A DNA stretch of 64,000 nt from Aquabacter spiritensis (GCF_004346185.1 NZ_SMAI01000004.1:1-64000), one strand, 5' to 3'. Shown: positions 17,812 to 27,001, counted from the first letter of the stretch. Made by a program: numbers and translations. Notes: generated by a model from the letters alone, not told the origin.

Positions 17812-18693
17812 TCACACGCGTGTCGTGCCGGAGCGGCCGAACAGGCCCTGCGGTCGGACGAAGAGGATCAAGGTGATGAGGAGGAAGGGAATGGCGAGCC
17901 GAAGCTCTGCACCGATGGCCTTCACGAGTGTGGTCCCGAGCGTCTCCGCGACGCCGACCACGAGGCCGCCGACGATGGCCCCCGCGGGGCTGTCCCATCC
18001 GCCCAGGGTGGCGGCGGCGAGCGCATAGATGATCACGGACAGCATCATCGTCGGGCTCAGGAAGAGCGAGGGCGCGGCCAGCACCGCCGCGATGAAGCCG
18101 AACACCGCCGCGAGCCCCCAGCCGAGCGTGAGCATGGTCTCGACTTCGATGCCGACATAAGGGCTCTTCTCCCGTTCGGCCGCGGCCGCCCGCATGGCGA
18201 GCCCGATGCGGGTGAAACGGAACATTGCGGCGAGCAGGCCGGCGAGGAGTGCGAGCGTGACGAGCATGCCGGCCGTGTTCGCACTGATGCGCACGTCGGC
18301 GATCGTCCAGATCGTGTTGGAGAACAGGCGCGGGAATTGCAGGTTGTCCGAGCCCCACAGCCAGAGGCTCATCGCCTGAAAGCCAATGAACAGGCCGATG
18401 CAGGAGACTACGATGGCCTCGGGTGGGGCCGAGAGGATGGGCCGGATCGCAAGCCGGAACACCGCAGCGCCCAGGATAAAGGACAGCACCGCCGCGATCG
18501 CGAGGGCGACATAAAGCGGCAAACCCCAAACTGTCATCTGCCAGGCGAGATAGACGCAGAAGGTTGCCATCTCGCCTTGGGCGAAGTTCACGATCCGGGT
18601 GGCACGGTGGATCATCACCAACGCGACCGCGAGCGCCGCATAGATCGTGCCGGAAGCGAGCCCTTCGACGAGTTGCTGAAGGATCAGGGTCAT
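17812..18693 (-). CDS. LivH-type ABC transporter permease
   Basis: A 293-residue membrane permease. It starts MTLILQQLVEGLASGTIYAA with the LivH-family HRATRIVNFAQGEM just after, and shows several hydrophobic helices and the coupling stretch GLAMRAAAAEREKSPYVGIE. The ATG at 18693 overlaps the stop of the upstream LivF gene by 4 bp, supporting translational coupling. Confidence 0.92.
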   Translation of the reverse strand: MTLILQQLVEGLASGTIYAALAVALVMIHRATRIVNFAQGEMATFCVYLAWQMTVWGLPLYVALAIAAVLSFILGAAVFRLAIRPILSAPPEAIVVSCIGLFIGFQAMSLWLWGSDNLQFPRLFSNTIWTIADVRISANTAGMLVTLALLAGLLAAMFRFTRIGLAMRAAAAEREKSPYVGIEVETMLTLGWGLAAVFGFIAAVLAAPSLFLSPTMMLSVIIYALAAATLGGWDSPAGAIVGGLVVGVAETLGTTLVKAIGAELRLAIPFLLITLILFVRPQGLFGRSGTTRV

Positions 18694-19406
18694 GCCTCGA
18701 TCCCCAGATAGGCGCGCTGGATCTCGGAATTCCGGCTGAGCGTTGCGGCGCTGCCCTCGATCGCGATCTCGCCATGCTCCAGCACATAAGCGCGCGCGGC
18801 GATTTCCAGGGTGAGATGTGCGTTCTGCTCCACGATCAGGATCCCCGTGCCGCGATCGGCTGCCAGATCCCGCAGCAGAACGAACAAATCGGCCGTCACC
18901 GCCGGGGCGAGGCCGAGCGATGGCTCGTCGCACATCAGCACCTTCGGCCGGGTCATCATCGCCCGTGCGATCGCCAGCATCTGCTGCTCGCCGCCGCTGA
19001 GGCTGCCGGCAAGTTGCGCCCGCCGCTCCTTGAGCCGCGGGAAGACGCCGAACCAATAGGCGGTGTCGTCCTGGATGCGTTGGGCCGAGGTTACGCTGTA
19101 GGCGCCGAGACGGAGATTTTCTTCGACCGAGAAGTCGACGAATGTGCCGCGCCCCTGCGGGACGTGGGCGAGCCCGAGCGCCACGCGCCGCGCCGCGCTC
19201 ACCCCGCTGATGTCCTGTCCGTCGAGATGTAGTTTCCCGCTGTGGCGCAGCACGCCCGATGCCGCCCGCAAGGTCGTCGTCTTCCCCGCGCCGTTCGCGC
19301 CGAGCAAAGCGACGATCTCGCCAGTTCCGACCGTCAGGCGGATGTCGCGGACGATCGGCTGCCCGCCATAGCCCGCGGAGAGACCATGAATCTCGAGCGC
19401 GTTCAT
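18690..19406 (-). CDS. LivF-type ABC transporter ATP-binding protein
   Basis: A 238-residue ATPase. Walker A is LLGANGAGKTTTLRA, the signature is GSLSGGEQQMLAIARAM, and Walker B is VLMCDEPSLGLAP, the LivF-specific form. The start overlaps the LivG stop by 4 bp. It forms the nucleotide-binding heterodimer with LivG. Confidence 0.93.
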   Translation of the reverse strand: MNALEIHGLSAGYGGQPIVRDIRLTVGTGEIVALLGANGAGKTTTLRAASGVLRHSGKLHLDGQDISGVSAARRVALGLAHVPQGRGTFVDFSVEENLRLGAYSVTSAQRIQDDTAYWFGVFPRLKERRAQLAGSLSGGEQQMLAIARAMMTRPKVLMCDEPSLGLAPAVTADLFVLLRDLAADRGTGILIVEQNAHLTLEIAARAYVLEHGEIAIEGSAATLSRNSEIQRAYLGIEA

Positions 19407-20188
19407 GCCGACCCGCCGAGATAGGCCGCGATGACCCGGGGATCACTCTGGATCTGCGCCGGCGTGCCCTCGGCGAGCTTGGAGCCGAGATGCAGCACGA
19501 CGATGCGGCTGCACAAGCGCATGACGAGGCGCATATTGTGCTCGACGAGCAGGACTGTGAGCGCGAAACGCTCCTTGGCGCGCTGAAGCATGTCCCCAAA
19601 GGCCATCACTTCGCGTTGGGTCAGACCTGCGGCGGGTTCGTCGAGCAAGAGCAGGCGCGGGCGTGCGGCCAAGGCGCGGGCGACTTCCAGGCGTTTCAGC
19701 GTTCCATAGGGCAAATCGCTGGCTTTGTGTCCGGCGAGCTCCCCGAGTTCGAGTTCGGCGAGGATCTCGCGGCACCAGTCCGCCGCCCGCCGCTCTTCCG
19801 CGCGGGCGCCCGCCGGGTTGTAGAGCGGGGTGAAATAGCCGCCCGTCCGGGTGTGGTGCATGCCAAGCAGCATGTTGTCGAGCACGCTCATCTGCCCGTA
19901 AATTCCGAGATTCTGGAAGGTGCGTGCGATGCCGAGGCTGATCACCTCCCGCCTGCGCACCCGTGTGATGTCCCGCCCCAGGAAACGGATCTCGCCCTGC
20001 GACACGTTGTAGAGGCGGGTGATGCAATTGAAGAGGGTCGTCTTGCCGGCGCCGTTCGGACCGACGAGGCCACACAATTCACCGCCCGCAACCGCACAGC
20101 TGACTTGGTCGAGGGCGCGCACGCCGCCGAAGGCGACGCCGACATCGACGATTTCCAGAACCGGCTGGGAAGGATCCGGTGACCGCAT
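19403..20188 (-). CDS. LivG-type ABC transporter ATP-binding protein
   Basis: A 261-residue ATPase. Walker A is LVGPNGAGKTTLFNCI, and the LivG-type ARTFQNLGIYGQMSVLDNML follows. Walker B is LLLLDEPAAGLTQREV. SLSGG is replaced by SDLPYGTLKRLEVARALA, which is normal for LivG. I begin at the ATG at 20188, where the start overlaps the stop of the deacetylase gene; longer in-frame sequence upstream is only antisense to that gene. Confidence 0.92.
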   Translation of the reverse strand: MRSPDPSQPVLEIVDVGVAFGGVRALDQVSCAVAGGELCGLVGPNGAGKTTLFNCITRLYNVSQGEIRFLGRDITRVRRREVISLGIARTFQNLGIYGQMSVLDNMLLGMHHTRTGGYFTPLYNPAGARAEERRAADWCREILAELELGELAGHKASDLPYGTLKRLEVARALAARPRLLLLDEPAAGLTQREVMAFGDMLQRAKERFALTVLLVEHNMRLVMRLCSRIVVLHLGSKLAEGTPAQIQSDPRVIAAYLGGSA

Positions 20189-20835
20189 CACGCGCTCGCA
20201 TCGGTGACGTAGGATTCCATCGGCGAGACCAGTTCGCCGCGTTCCAGGGGCACGCAATCGCGTGGGAAATCCTGCTCGAAGCGGGCGCCCCGATCCCGCG
20301 CGGTGCGCACGAAACGGTCGAGCGACGTCATCGCGCCGGTCGGCAGGTCGTGCAGCACGATGAGAGCATGCGGGCGTTGAAAGCAGAGCGTGAGCGCCCG
20401 CTCCACCCAGCCCTGCGGATAGATCCAATCCTCGGGTATCACGTTCCACAGCACGCAGGTGAAGCCGCCCTCCATGAGATAGCGCAGCGCCTCGCGGTTC
20501 AGCAGGTTATCATTCAGGATCCCGCCGCCGCCGAACGGGCGAAAAAAGCGTCGGGGATGGGCAAGGTCGCCGATCAGGTCCTGCGTGCGGGCTATCTCGG
20601 AGGTCGAGATGCCCTCGATCGAGCTCATGCCGAGCGGAACAATGTGATTGAAGGTATGGTTGCCGACCCAATGGCCCTCTTCATGCGCCCGTTCGGCGAT
20701 CGCGCGTCGATCGCGCAACTTGTCGCCGAGGACGAAGAAGGTGGAGCGGATATCGTGACGCGCCAGCGTGTCCAGGACGGCGGGTGTCGTATCGGGGTCA
20801 GGGCCGTTGTCGAAGGACAGGGTGATCGTCGTCAT
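20188..20835 (-). CDS. Polysaccharide-deacetylase (NodB-fold) family protein
   Basis: A 215-residue NodB-homology protein without a signal peptide, so probably cytoplasmic. It starts MTTITLSFDNGPDPDTTP; motif 1 is FDNG rather than the usual FDDG, replacing one metal-ligand Asp with Asn. WVGNHTFNHIVP supplies the H-x3-H metal motif and RFFRPFGGG is motif 3. As the first gene of the Liv-type operon, it more probably acts on a small amide or N-acyl substrate (PuuE-like) than on cell-wall glycan. That is inference. Confidence 0.82.
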   Translation of the reverse strand: MTTITLSFDNGPDPDTTPAVLDTLARHDIRSTFFVLGDKLRDRRAIAERAHEEGHWVGNHTFNHIVPLGMSSIEGISTSEIARTQDLIGDLAHPRRFFRPFGGGGILNDNLLNREALRYLMEGGFTCVLWNVIPEDWIYPQGWVERALTLCFQRPHALIVLHDLPTGAMTSLDRFVRTARDRGARFEQDFPRDCVPLERGELVSPMESYVTDASA

Positions 20836-21011
20836 GGCACGTGCGCGCCGTCGACGAAGCCTTGGGGTCGAAAAAATGCGCAGACGGGCGCGCCGCAGGG
20901 CGGCGCGGACAAGGCTGTATCCATGAGCGTTTCAGTCCCTTGGCGGTCAAGGCCCGAGAGGGCTGCCTGCCACCTTGGGACCGATCATGGTGCAGCCAAC
21001 AGGTGTTGATA

Positions 21012-21044
21012 ATCTGGAATAAACCGAAAATACTATTTCCAGAT
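21012..21044. promoter_or_regulatory. Inverted repeat, candidate LysR-type operator
   Basis: ATCTGGAA (21012-21019) and TTCCAGAT (21037-21044) are perfect 8-bp arms 17 nt apart, inside an AT-rich stretch between the divergent deacetylase gene and the LysR gene. The size and position 26 bp before the LysR start fit a LysR-type autoregulatory and activation site. Confidence 0.5.
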
Positions 21045-21069
21045 CGTCGACAATGGACCTCCCCCCTCT

Positions 21070-21996
21070 ATGGGCAATCTCCCGCACGGAATGCTCGACG
21101 GTGCGAGCGTGCTGTCGCTGCGCTGCTTCGTGGCGGTGGTGGAGACGCAGAACTTTTCCTCTGCCGCCCGGCAATTGCGCCTCGCGCCTTCCACGGTGAC
21201 GAAGCAGGTTCAATTGCTGGAAGCGGCCCTCAATGTGGCCCTCATGCACCGCACGACGCGGCGCGTCAGCGTCACCGACGGCGGCGCGCGCTTTTACGAG
21301 CACTGCCTCGCCATTCTCGCCCAGATCGAGAGCGCGGCCGAGGTGATGATCGCCGAGAAGACGTTGAGCGGCCATTTGCGTGTTACCGCCCCGCCCTCAT
21401 TCTCGAATGCGATCCTCGGACCCAACATCCATCACTTCCTGTGCGAGCACCCGGGAATCGCGGTCGACATCCTGGTGTCGAGCGCAACGCCTGATCTCAT
21501 TCGCAACCGGATAGATGTCGCGATCGTGCTCGACGCGGAACCGACCTCCAAGCTCAGCCATGCGGTGCTCGGCCAATGCCGCCTCGTCCTGTGCGCCTCG
21601 CCCGATTATTGCGCGCGGCGCGGCGTACCGGAGCGGATGCAGGATCTGGTGCGGCACGATTGCTTGTCCGGGCGCTTCTCCGAACTTGCGGAAGGCTGGA
21701 CGCTGCAGGATGGCACAGGCAACCGAACGGTGAATGTGCCATTCCGCCTGCTGTCCGACAGCGGGGAATTGCTCCGCCAGGCCTGCCTCGGCGGCGCCGG
21801 CATCGGCGGCTTCTATCATTTCCACGTCGCGGAGGACCTCGCGGCGGGCCGATTGAGGCGCGTCCTGCCGGACCTCGAATTGAGGCCGAAGGTAATTCAC
21901 GCGGTGATCCCCCATCGTCAGATCGCCCGGCCCCACGCCCGCGCCTTCATCGCCTTCATCCGCGCTCTGATCGAGGCCCGCGGACCCGCCGTGTGA
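21070..21996 (+). CDS. LysR family transcriptional regulator
   Basis: A 308-residue regulator. The N-terminal helix-turn-helix is SLRCFVAVVETQNFSSAARQ with LRLAPSTVTKQVQLLE, and the effector domain follows, with GHLRVTAPPSFSNAILGPNI typical of the CrgA-like subgroup. It is transcribed away from the deacetylase-Liv-MetE-dioxygenase run, so it is the likely regulator of that run. The inducer is unknown. Confidence 0.9.
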   Translation: MGNLPHGMLDGASVLSLRCFVAVVETQNFSSAARQLRLAPSTVTKQVQLLEAALNVALMHRTTRRVSVTDGGARFYEHCLAILAQIESAAEVMIAEKTLSGHLRVTAPPSFSNAILGPNIHHFLCEHPGIAVDILVSSATPDLIRNRIDVAIVLDAEPTSKLSHAVLGQCRLVLCASPDYCARRGVPERMQDLVRHDCLSGRFSELAEGWTLQDGTGNRTVNVPFRLLSDSGELLRQACLGGAGIGGFYHFHVAEDLAAGRLRRVLPDLELRPKVIHAVIPHRQIARPHARAFIAFIRALIEARGPAV

Positions 21997-22115
21997 GGCG
22001 GTGCCCGTGCATGGGTGGAGCATCGGAAAGCTCGATTTGGCCCACCGCGCCAACCGGCGTCCGAGGTCGGTGCCGAGACTGAGCGAACCTTCAAACAAGG
22101 CAGAGGCGGCTTGCC

Positions 22116-22871
22116 TCAGGCCTCGCCGGGTGGCGGGGCGGTCAGGCGGCGGGTGAGGTCGGACATCGGTGCGGCGAGGGCGGCCTCGGTCATGTCGACG
22201 AGATTGGCGATGAAGCCGTCGCGGTCGAGGCGGATGTTCTGCCGTCCGGCCGCGCAGTCGCGTTCCCAGTCCGCCAGCGCATAGATCGCTTGCCTGAGCG
22301 CGATCGAGACCCGGTCGCGCACCAGCGCGCGCGGCAAATGCGGAAGGATCGCGCGCAGCAGCGTGACGATACGCGACAGGCTCTTGTCGTTCCGGTCCTT
22401 GGCGATGGCCCAGATGTCGAACTGGTTGCTGGCGTAGAATTGCGCGAGGAAGCGGATGTAATTGTTGGATCCCTCGCCGGCGTTCAGCTGGCTTGCCAGC
22501 GGCAGGATGAAGGCCTCGGTGACGCGGCGCAGGTCGCGCGCCGCGCCTTCCGCCTCCAAGGCGTCGATCACGCTGAGCCGGGCCGCATTCACGACCGACA
22601 TGCGGCGATCCAGGATGGCCGTGACGAGCGCCTCCTTCGAGCCGAAATAATAATGGATCGCCGAGGCATTCTGCTGATCCGCGGCGCGGTTGATCTCCCG
22701 CATCGAGGTGCCGTCGATGCCGTTGCACGCGAACAGCCGCTCGGCGACCTCGAGCAGATGTTCGCGCGTGTTGCGATCGGGTTCGGTGCCGAGGGCTTCC
22801 GTCGCCCGCGCAGGGGCCCGCTTGGATCCGGGGGGACGGCCGCGACGGGCGGGTGCTGAAGGCTTCTCCAT
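22116..22871 (-). CDS. TetR family transcriptional regulator
   Basis: A 251-residue repressor with a long basic N-terminal extension (RRGRPPGSKRAPARATEA). The helix-turn-helix is REHLLEVAERLFACNGIDG with TSMREINRAADQQNASAIHY and YFGSKEAL. It is divergent from the Bug binding-protein and acyl-CoA dehydrogenase genes and probably represses them in the absence of an acyl-CoA-type ligand. An AT-rich imperfect palindrome lies between the two starts. Confidence 0.88.
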   Translation of the reverse strand: MEKPSAPARRGRPPGSKRAPARATEALGTEPDRNTREHLLEVAERLFACNGIDGTSMREINRAADQQNASAIHYYFGSKEALVTAILDRRMSVVNAARLSVIDALEAEGAARDLRRVTEAFILPLASQLNAGEGSNNYIRFLAQFYASNQFDIWAIAKDRNDKSLSRIVTLLRAILPHLPRALVRDRVSIALRQAIYALADWERDCAAGRQNIRLDRDGFIANLVDMTEAALAAPMSDLTRRLTAPPPGEA

Positions 22872-22933
22872 CCTTATTCCCGCAGGCTCGCCCCTCGGCG
22901 CGTCGGATCCGGCTGCGCAGGAGAGGGTTGTGT

Positions 22934-22955
22934 AATTAAATCACATGAATTAATT
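22934..22955. promoter_or_regulatory. AT-rich inverted repeat between TetR and Bug genes
   Basis: AATTAA (22934-22939) and TTAATT (22950-22955) flank a 10-nt spacer in the divergent promoter region of the TetR gene and the Bug-type gene. Such AT-rich sequence is rare in this window. A related and much longer palindrome lies at 29234-29271 before the acyl-CoA ligase gene, so both may be sites for the same TetR protein. Confidence 0.4.
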
Positions 22956-23021
22956 TTGTCGCAGGCGGCCCGGACCAGCCGTGCGCCGGCCCAATAAACG
23001 TACCGTCGGGAGGAAGCGATC

Positions 23022-24038
23022 ATGTGGGGACGCAGAGAATTGGTTCGATGGGGAGTGCGCGGCACCGGCCTGGCGGCGGCTTTGGCCTTGGGTGTCGCCT
23101 CCATGAGTATCGCACTGCCGCAGGCGGCGAAAGCGGCCGAAGCCTGCACCTCCGACACCGTTACCCTGGTCGTGCCCTATGCGCCGGGCGGTGTGGTCGA
23201 CCTGATCGCCCGCGTGGTGGCGGACGATCTGCGGGGCAGCATCGGCCAGAACGTCATCGTCGAGAACAAGCCCGGCGCAGGCAGCAATATCGGTACGGGC
23301 GCCGTGGCGCGGGCCGCTCCCGACGGCCGGACGCTGATCATGGCGAGCGCCGCGCACACCATCAATCCGAGCCTCTATGCCAAGCTGCCCTTCGACGCGC
23401 TGACCAGTTTCGCGCCCGTCGGGATGGTGGGCATCGTGCCCAATCTCATCGTCGTCCCGGCGGATTTTCCGGCCAATACGATGCAGGACCTGATCGCCTA
23501 TGCGAAAGCCAATCCCGGCAAGATCGCGTTCGGGTCGGCCGGCGCCGGGTCCTCGCCCCATCTCGCGGTCGAGATGCTGAAGGCGAAGATCGGCGTCGAC
23601 ATGCTGCACGTCCCCTATCAGGGACAGCCGCAGGCGGTGCAGGATCTGCTCGCCAACCGGGTGCAGATGATGGCGCTGACCATGACCTTGGCGCTGCCCC
23701 TGGTGAAGGAGGGACGCCTGAAGGCCCTCGCCATTACCGGGACCAGCCGGGCCGATGCGCTGCCCAACGTTCCGACCGTCGCCGAGACGGTGAGCCCCGG
23801 CTTCGACGTGGTCAATTATCTCGCGGTGCTCGCACCCGCCGGGACCCCGGACAAGACCCTCGCCTGCCTGAGCGCGGCGCTTCAGGCCGGCCTCGCCAAG
23901 CCGGAGACCGTGGCCCGGCTCAAGCCCATGGGCGTCATCATGATGCCCGGCTCGCGGGCGGACCTGGCGGCGTTCCTGAAGAAGGATCGCGACGCCTGGG
24001 CCGAGGTGATCAAACAGGCCAACATCAAGGTTCAGTGA
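23022..24038 (+). CDS. Bug-family (tripartite tricarboxylate type) substrate-binding protein
   Basis: A 338-residue periplasmic solute receptor. The signal peptide region is GLAAALALGVASMSIALPQA, and the mature start VTLVVPYAPGGVVDLIARVV is the Bug signature; the conserved PGAGSNIGTGAVARAAPDGR is also present. No TctA or TctB membrane subunits are in the window, as is usual for orphan Bug proteins. One base separates its stop from the acyl-CoA dehydrogenase start, so it probably captures the carboxylic acid that the enzymes degrade. Confidence 0.9.
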   Translation: MWGRRELVRWGVRGTGLAAALALGVASMSIALPQAAKAAEACTSDTVTLVVPYAPGGVVDLIARVVADDLRGSIGQNVIVENKPGAGSNIGTGAVARAAPDGRTLIMASAAHTINPSLYAKLPFDALTSFAPVGMVGIVPNLIVVPADFPANTMQDLIAYAKANPGKIAFGSAGAGSSPHLAVEMLKAKIGVDMLHVPYQGQPQAVQDLLANRVQMMALTMTLALPLVKEGRLKALAITGTSRADALPNVPTVAETVSPGFDVVNYLAVLAPAGTPDKTLACLSAALQAGLAKPETVARLKPMGVIMMPGSRADLAAFLKKDRDAWAEVIKQANIKVQ

Positions 24039-24039
24039 C

Positions 24040-25212
24040 ATGCACGGTGCAGCGCCGCAGCGGCAGATCGAGTTTCCTGCCTATCTTGCCAAGGTCCGGG
24101 CCTTCTCCCGAGAGGTGCTGCGCCCCGCCGAGGATCGCGTCGAGGACGAGGACGCGATCCCGGCCGAGATCGTCTCCGCGATGCGGGACCTCGGACTGTT
24201 CGGCATTTCTCTGCCCGCCGCTTATGGCGGGCTGGGATGGAATATGGAGCAGCAGGTGCTGCTGACCCTGGAATTCACCCAGGCGTCGGCGGTCTATCGC
24301 TCGCGCTTCTCCACCACGATCGGCCTGACCTCGCAGGTGATCCTCGATTACGGGACGCCCGACCAGCGGCGGCGCTGTCTTCCCGCCATGGCCGCCGGGA
24401 TCGTCACGGGGGCGTTCTGCCTCACCGAGGAGGCAGCGGGCAGCGACGCCGGCGCGGTCGCCACCCGCGCGGTCCGCGACGGGTCGGACTACGTCATTAC
24501 CGGCGTCAAGCGCTACATCACCAATGCGCCCGACGCCGACCTGTTTCTGGTGATCGCCCGCACCGGGCCGGAGGAGAGCGGGGGAGAGGGGCTGTCCTGC
24601 TTCCTGGTGGAGCGCGGCACGCCCGGTCTCGTTACGCCCCGCCACAGCCGGATGATGGGGCAGCGCGGTTCCCATGTCGGCGAGGTCCATCTCGACCAGT
24701 GCCGCGTGCCGGCGGAGGCCCTGCTCGGTGGCAGGGAAGGAAACGGCCTGAAAATGGCGCTGCGCGGCATCAACCATGCCCGCACCCATGTCGCCGCCAC
24801 CTGTGTGGGACAGGCGATGCGCCTCATGGAGGAGGCGGTCGGCTATCTCAACCAGCGTCAGCAGTTCGGCAGCTTCATCGGGGAGTTCCAGGCGCTCCAG
24901 GTGCTGCTCGGCGAGAGCCAGGCGGAGGTGAGCGCCGCCCGCGCCCTGGTGCTCGACTGCGCCCGCCAGTTCGATCAGGGACCGATCCCCCACGGCGAAA
25001 TCGCCTGCGCCAAGCTGTTCGCCAGCGAGATGGTGTGCCGGGTGGCGGACCGCGTGGTGCAGATGTTCGGCGGCCAGGGCTATCTGGAGGAGCGCGCGGT
25101 GGCGCGGCTCTATCGCGACGTCCGCCTGTTCCGCATCTTCGAGGGCACCTCGCAGATCCAGCAGATCAACATCGCGAAGCGACTTCTGCGCGCGGCGGCG
25201 AAAGAGGGCTGA
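24040..25212 (+). CDS. Acyl-CoA dehydrogenase
   Basis: A 390-residue flavoenzyme that introduces a double bond into an acyl-CoA. CLTEEAAGSDAGAVATRA is the first family signature and the FAD site QMFGGQGYLEERAVARLYRD is the second. The catalytic base is the Glu in FRIFEGTSQIQQINIAKRLL, the position used in short- and medium-chain enzymes. The N-terminus FPAYLAKVRAFSREVL is normal. It is convergent with the crotonase gene 20 bp downstream. Confidence 0.93.
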   Translation: MHGAAPQRQIEFPAYLAKVRAFSREVLRPAEDRVEDEDAIPAEIVSAMRDLGLFGISLPAAYGGLGWNMEQQVLLTLEFTQASAVYRSRFSTTIGLTSQVILDYGTPDQRRRCLPAMAAGIVTGAFCLTEEAAGSDAGAVATRAVRDGSDYVITGVKRYITNAPDADLFLVIARTGPEESGGEGLSCFLVERGTPGLVTPRHSRMMGQRGSHVGEVHLDQCRVPAEALLGGREGNGLKMALRGINHARTHVAATCVGQAMRLMEEAVGYLNQRQQFGSFIGEFQALQVLLGESQAEVSAARALVLDCARQFDQGPIPHGEIACAKLFASEMVCRVADRVVQMFGGQGYLEERAVARLYRDVRLFRIFEGTSQIQQINIAKRLLRAAAKEG

Positions 25213-25232
25213 TCGCGCGCGAGGCGGTCCGG

Positions 25233-26015
25233 TTACCTGCCTTTGAAGACGGGAGTGCGCTTTTCGAGGAAGGCCGTGCGGCCTTCGGCGAAATCCTCGC
25301 TCGCGAATAGCAGCCCCTGGCCGTCTGCCTCCGAGGGCAAAAAGGCGTCGAGCGCCACGGGGTGGCGCGCCAGCATCGTCTTCGCCAGGGCGAAGGCTGC
25401 GGACGGCCCGGCTGCGATGGCGCGCGCGCGGTCCAAGGCGGTCTCCAGCGCGGCGCCCGGATCGCAGGTGAAATCCGCAAGGCCGATGCGCGCAGCTTCG
25501 GTGCCGTCCAGCGTCTCGCCGCAGAACACCAGCCGGCGGGTCGCCCCGAGGCCGATGCGCCAGGGGAGGGTCCAGAGTGCGCCCATGTCCGGCATCAGGC
25601 CGATACGTCCGAACGCGCTGGTAAATCGCGCGGAATGCGCCGCGACCACCACGTCGCACGCGGCCGCGAGCCCGAGGCCGGCACCCGCCGCATGGCCTTC
25701 GACGGCGGCGATCACCACTTTCGGGCCCCCCACCAGGAGCCGGACGATGCGCTGGAGCCGCTCGACGCGGGCACGTCCCTGCAAAGCGGCGCCGGGTTCC
25801 ATGGCGGCGACGTCGCCCCCGGCGCAGAACGTGCCGGCGGCCCCGGTCATGACGATGGCGCGGACCGTCTCGTCCGCCATGGCCGAGGCGAGGCGATCGT
25901 GCAGGGCCTCGCGGAGCGGCCCGGTCAGCGCGTTGCGCCGGTCGGGCGCATTGAGGGTGAGAACCGCGACCGCATCGCGCCGGGCGAGGAGAACGGGTTC
26001 GGCCGCCGCGTTCAC
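25233..26015 (-). CDS. Enoyl-CoA hydratase/isomerase family protein (PaaG-like active site)
   Basis: A 260-residue crotonase. The oxyanion hole is in GTFCAGGDVAAM and GHAAGAGLGLAAACD. The two catalytic Glu residues of classical hydratase are absent; instead IGLMPDMGALWTLP carries an Asp typical of PaaG/isomerase-type enzymes, so isomerisation or an unusual hydration is likely. The GTG start at 26015 overlaps the stop of the upstream MDR gene by 4 bp. Confidence 0.88.
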   Translation of the reverse strand: MNAAAEPVLLARRDAVAVLTLNAPDRRNALTGPLREALHDRLASAMADETVRAIVMTGAAGTFCAGGDVAAMEPGAALQGRARVERLQRIVRLLVGGPKVVIAAVEGHAAGAGLGLAAACDVVVAAHSARFTSAFGRIGLMPDMGALWTLPWRIGLGATRRLVFCGETLDGTEAARIGLADFTCDPGAALETALDRARAIAAGPSAAFALAKTMLARHPVALDAFLPSEADGQGLLFASEDFAEGRTAFLEKRTPVFKGR

Positions 26016-27001
26016 AGCGCCACCACGGCCTTGCCGAGCATCCGCCGGTCGGCGATGCGCGCCAGTTCCGCCGGGACGGCGCCGAGGCCCTCGACCACCG
26101 TGATGGGGCCGGAAAGCGCCCCCTCGGCGATCGCGCGCAGCACGCGGTCGGCCGCCCCGCGCAGAATATCCGGACGGCGCCAGCGATAATGGCCGAGCAC
26201 CATGCCGAGAACCGCGCGGTTCTTCACCAGGAGGCGATTGGCTGCAAAGGTCGGAACCGTGCCGCCCGCGAAGCCGACGATGACATAGCGTCCGTCCCAG
26301 TCCAAAAGATTGGCGGCCGCTTCGGCGAACGCCCCGCCCACCGGGTCGATGACGATATCGGCGGCCTCGCGGCCGGCAGCCTGGAAGCGCTCGCGGAAAT
26401 CGGGGCCGTAGGTCAAAGCCGCGTCCGCCCCGGCATCGCACGCGAGGGCACACCGCGCCGCATCGCTGGCCGCCGCGACGACGTGCGCGCCGTGCCATTT
26501 GGCGAGCTGGACCGCGCACATCCCGACGCCGCCGGCCGCGCCGCCGACCAGGACCGTCTCTCCGGCTTGAACGCCACCGCGCTCCACCAGCGAAATCTCC
26601 GCCGTCAGCGCGACCGAGAGCAAGGCCGCGGTGCGCAGCGTGTCGCACGCATCGGGCAGGACGAATGTCTCCGCCGCGTTCGCCACCGCGAAGGCGGCGT
26701 GGCCGCCGTCATAGACCAGGGCCGCCACCCGCGTGCCGATCGGCAGATGCGTCGCGCCCGGACCGCATTCCGCGACGTGGCCGACCACCTCCATGCCCGG
26801 AGAAAAGGGCAGGGGATGCTTGTTCTGATGGAGGTTGCGCACCATCAGCACGTCGACATAGGAAATTCCCGCGGCCGCCACCGCGATCAGCACCTGTCCC
26901 TCGCCCGGCCGCGGCTTCTGCATGTCGGCGAGCGCGAGCGCCGGCGGATCGCCATAGGCGCGGCAGATCAGAGCGGACATGAGGCTCGCTTGCGCGGTCA
27001 T
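26012..27001 (-). CDS. Zinc-independent MDR family quinone oxidoreductase
   Basis: A 329-residue NADPH-dependent medium-chain reductase. The N-terminal GroES-like domain contains PFSPGMEVVGHVAECGPGA and the Rossmann motif is GGAAGGVGMCAVQLAK. No structural or catalytic zinc cysteines are seen, placing it with QOR and enoyl reductases. It overlaps both neighbours by 4 bp, the middle gene of a tightly coupled three-gene operon. In this setting an enoyl-CoA or enone reduction is likely. Confidence 0.88.
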   Translation of the reverse strand: MTAQASLMSALICRAYGDPPALALADMQKPRPGEGQVLIAVAAAGISYVDVLMVRNLHQNKHPLPFSPGMEVVGHVAECGPGATHLPIGTRVAALVYDGGHAAFAVANAAETFVLPDACDTLRTAALLSVALTAEISLVERGGVQAGETVLVGGAAGGVGMCAVQLAKWHGAHVVAAASDAARCALACDAGADAALTYGPDFRERFQAAGREAADIVIDPVGGAFAEAAANLLDWDGRYVIVGFAGGTVPTFAANRLLVKNRAVLGMVLGHYRWRRPDILRGAADRVLRAIAEGALSGPITVVEGLGAVPAELARIADRRMLGKAVVAL

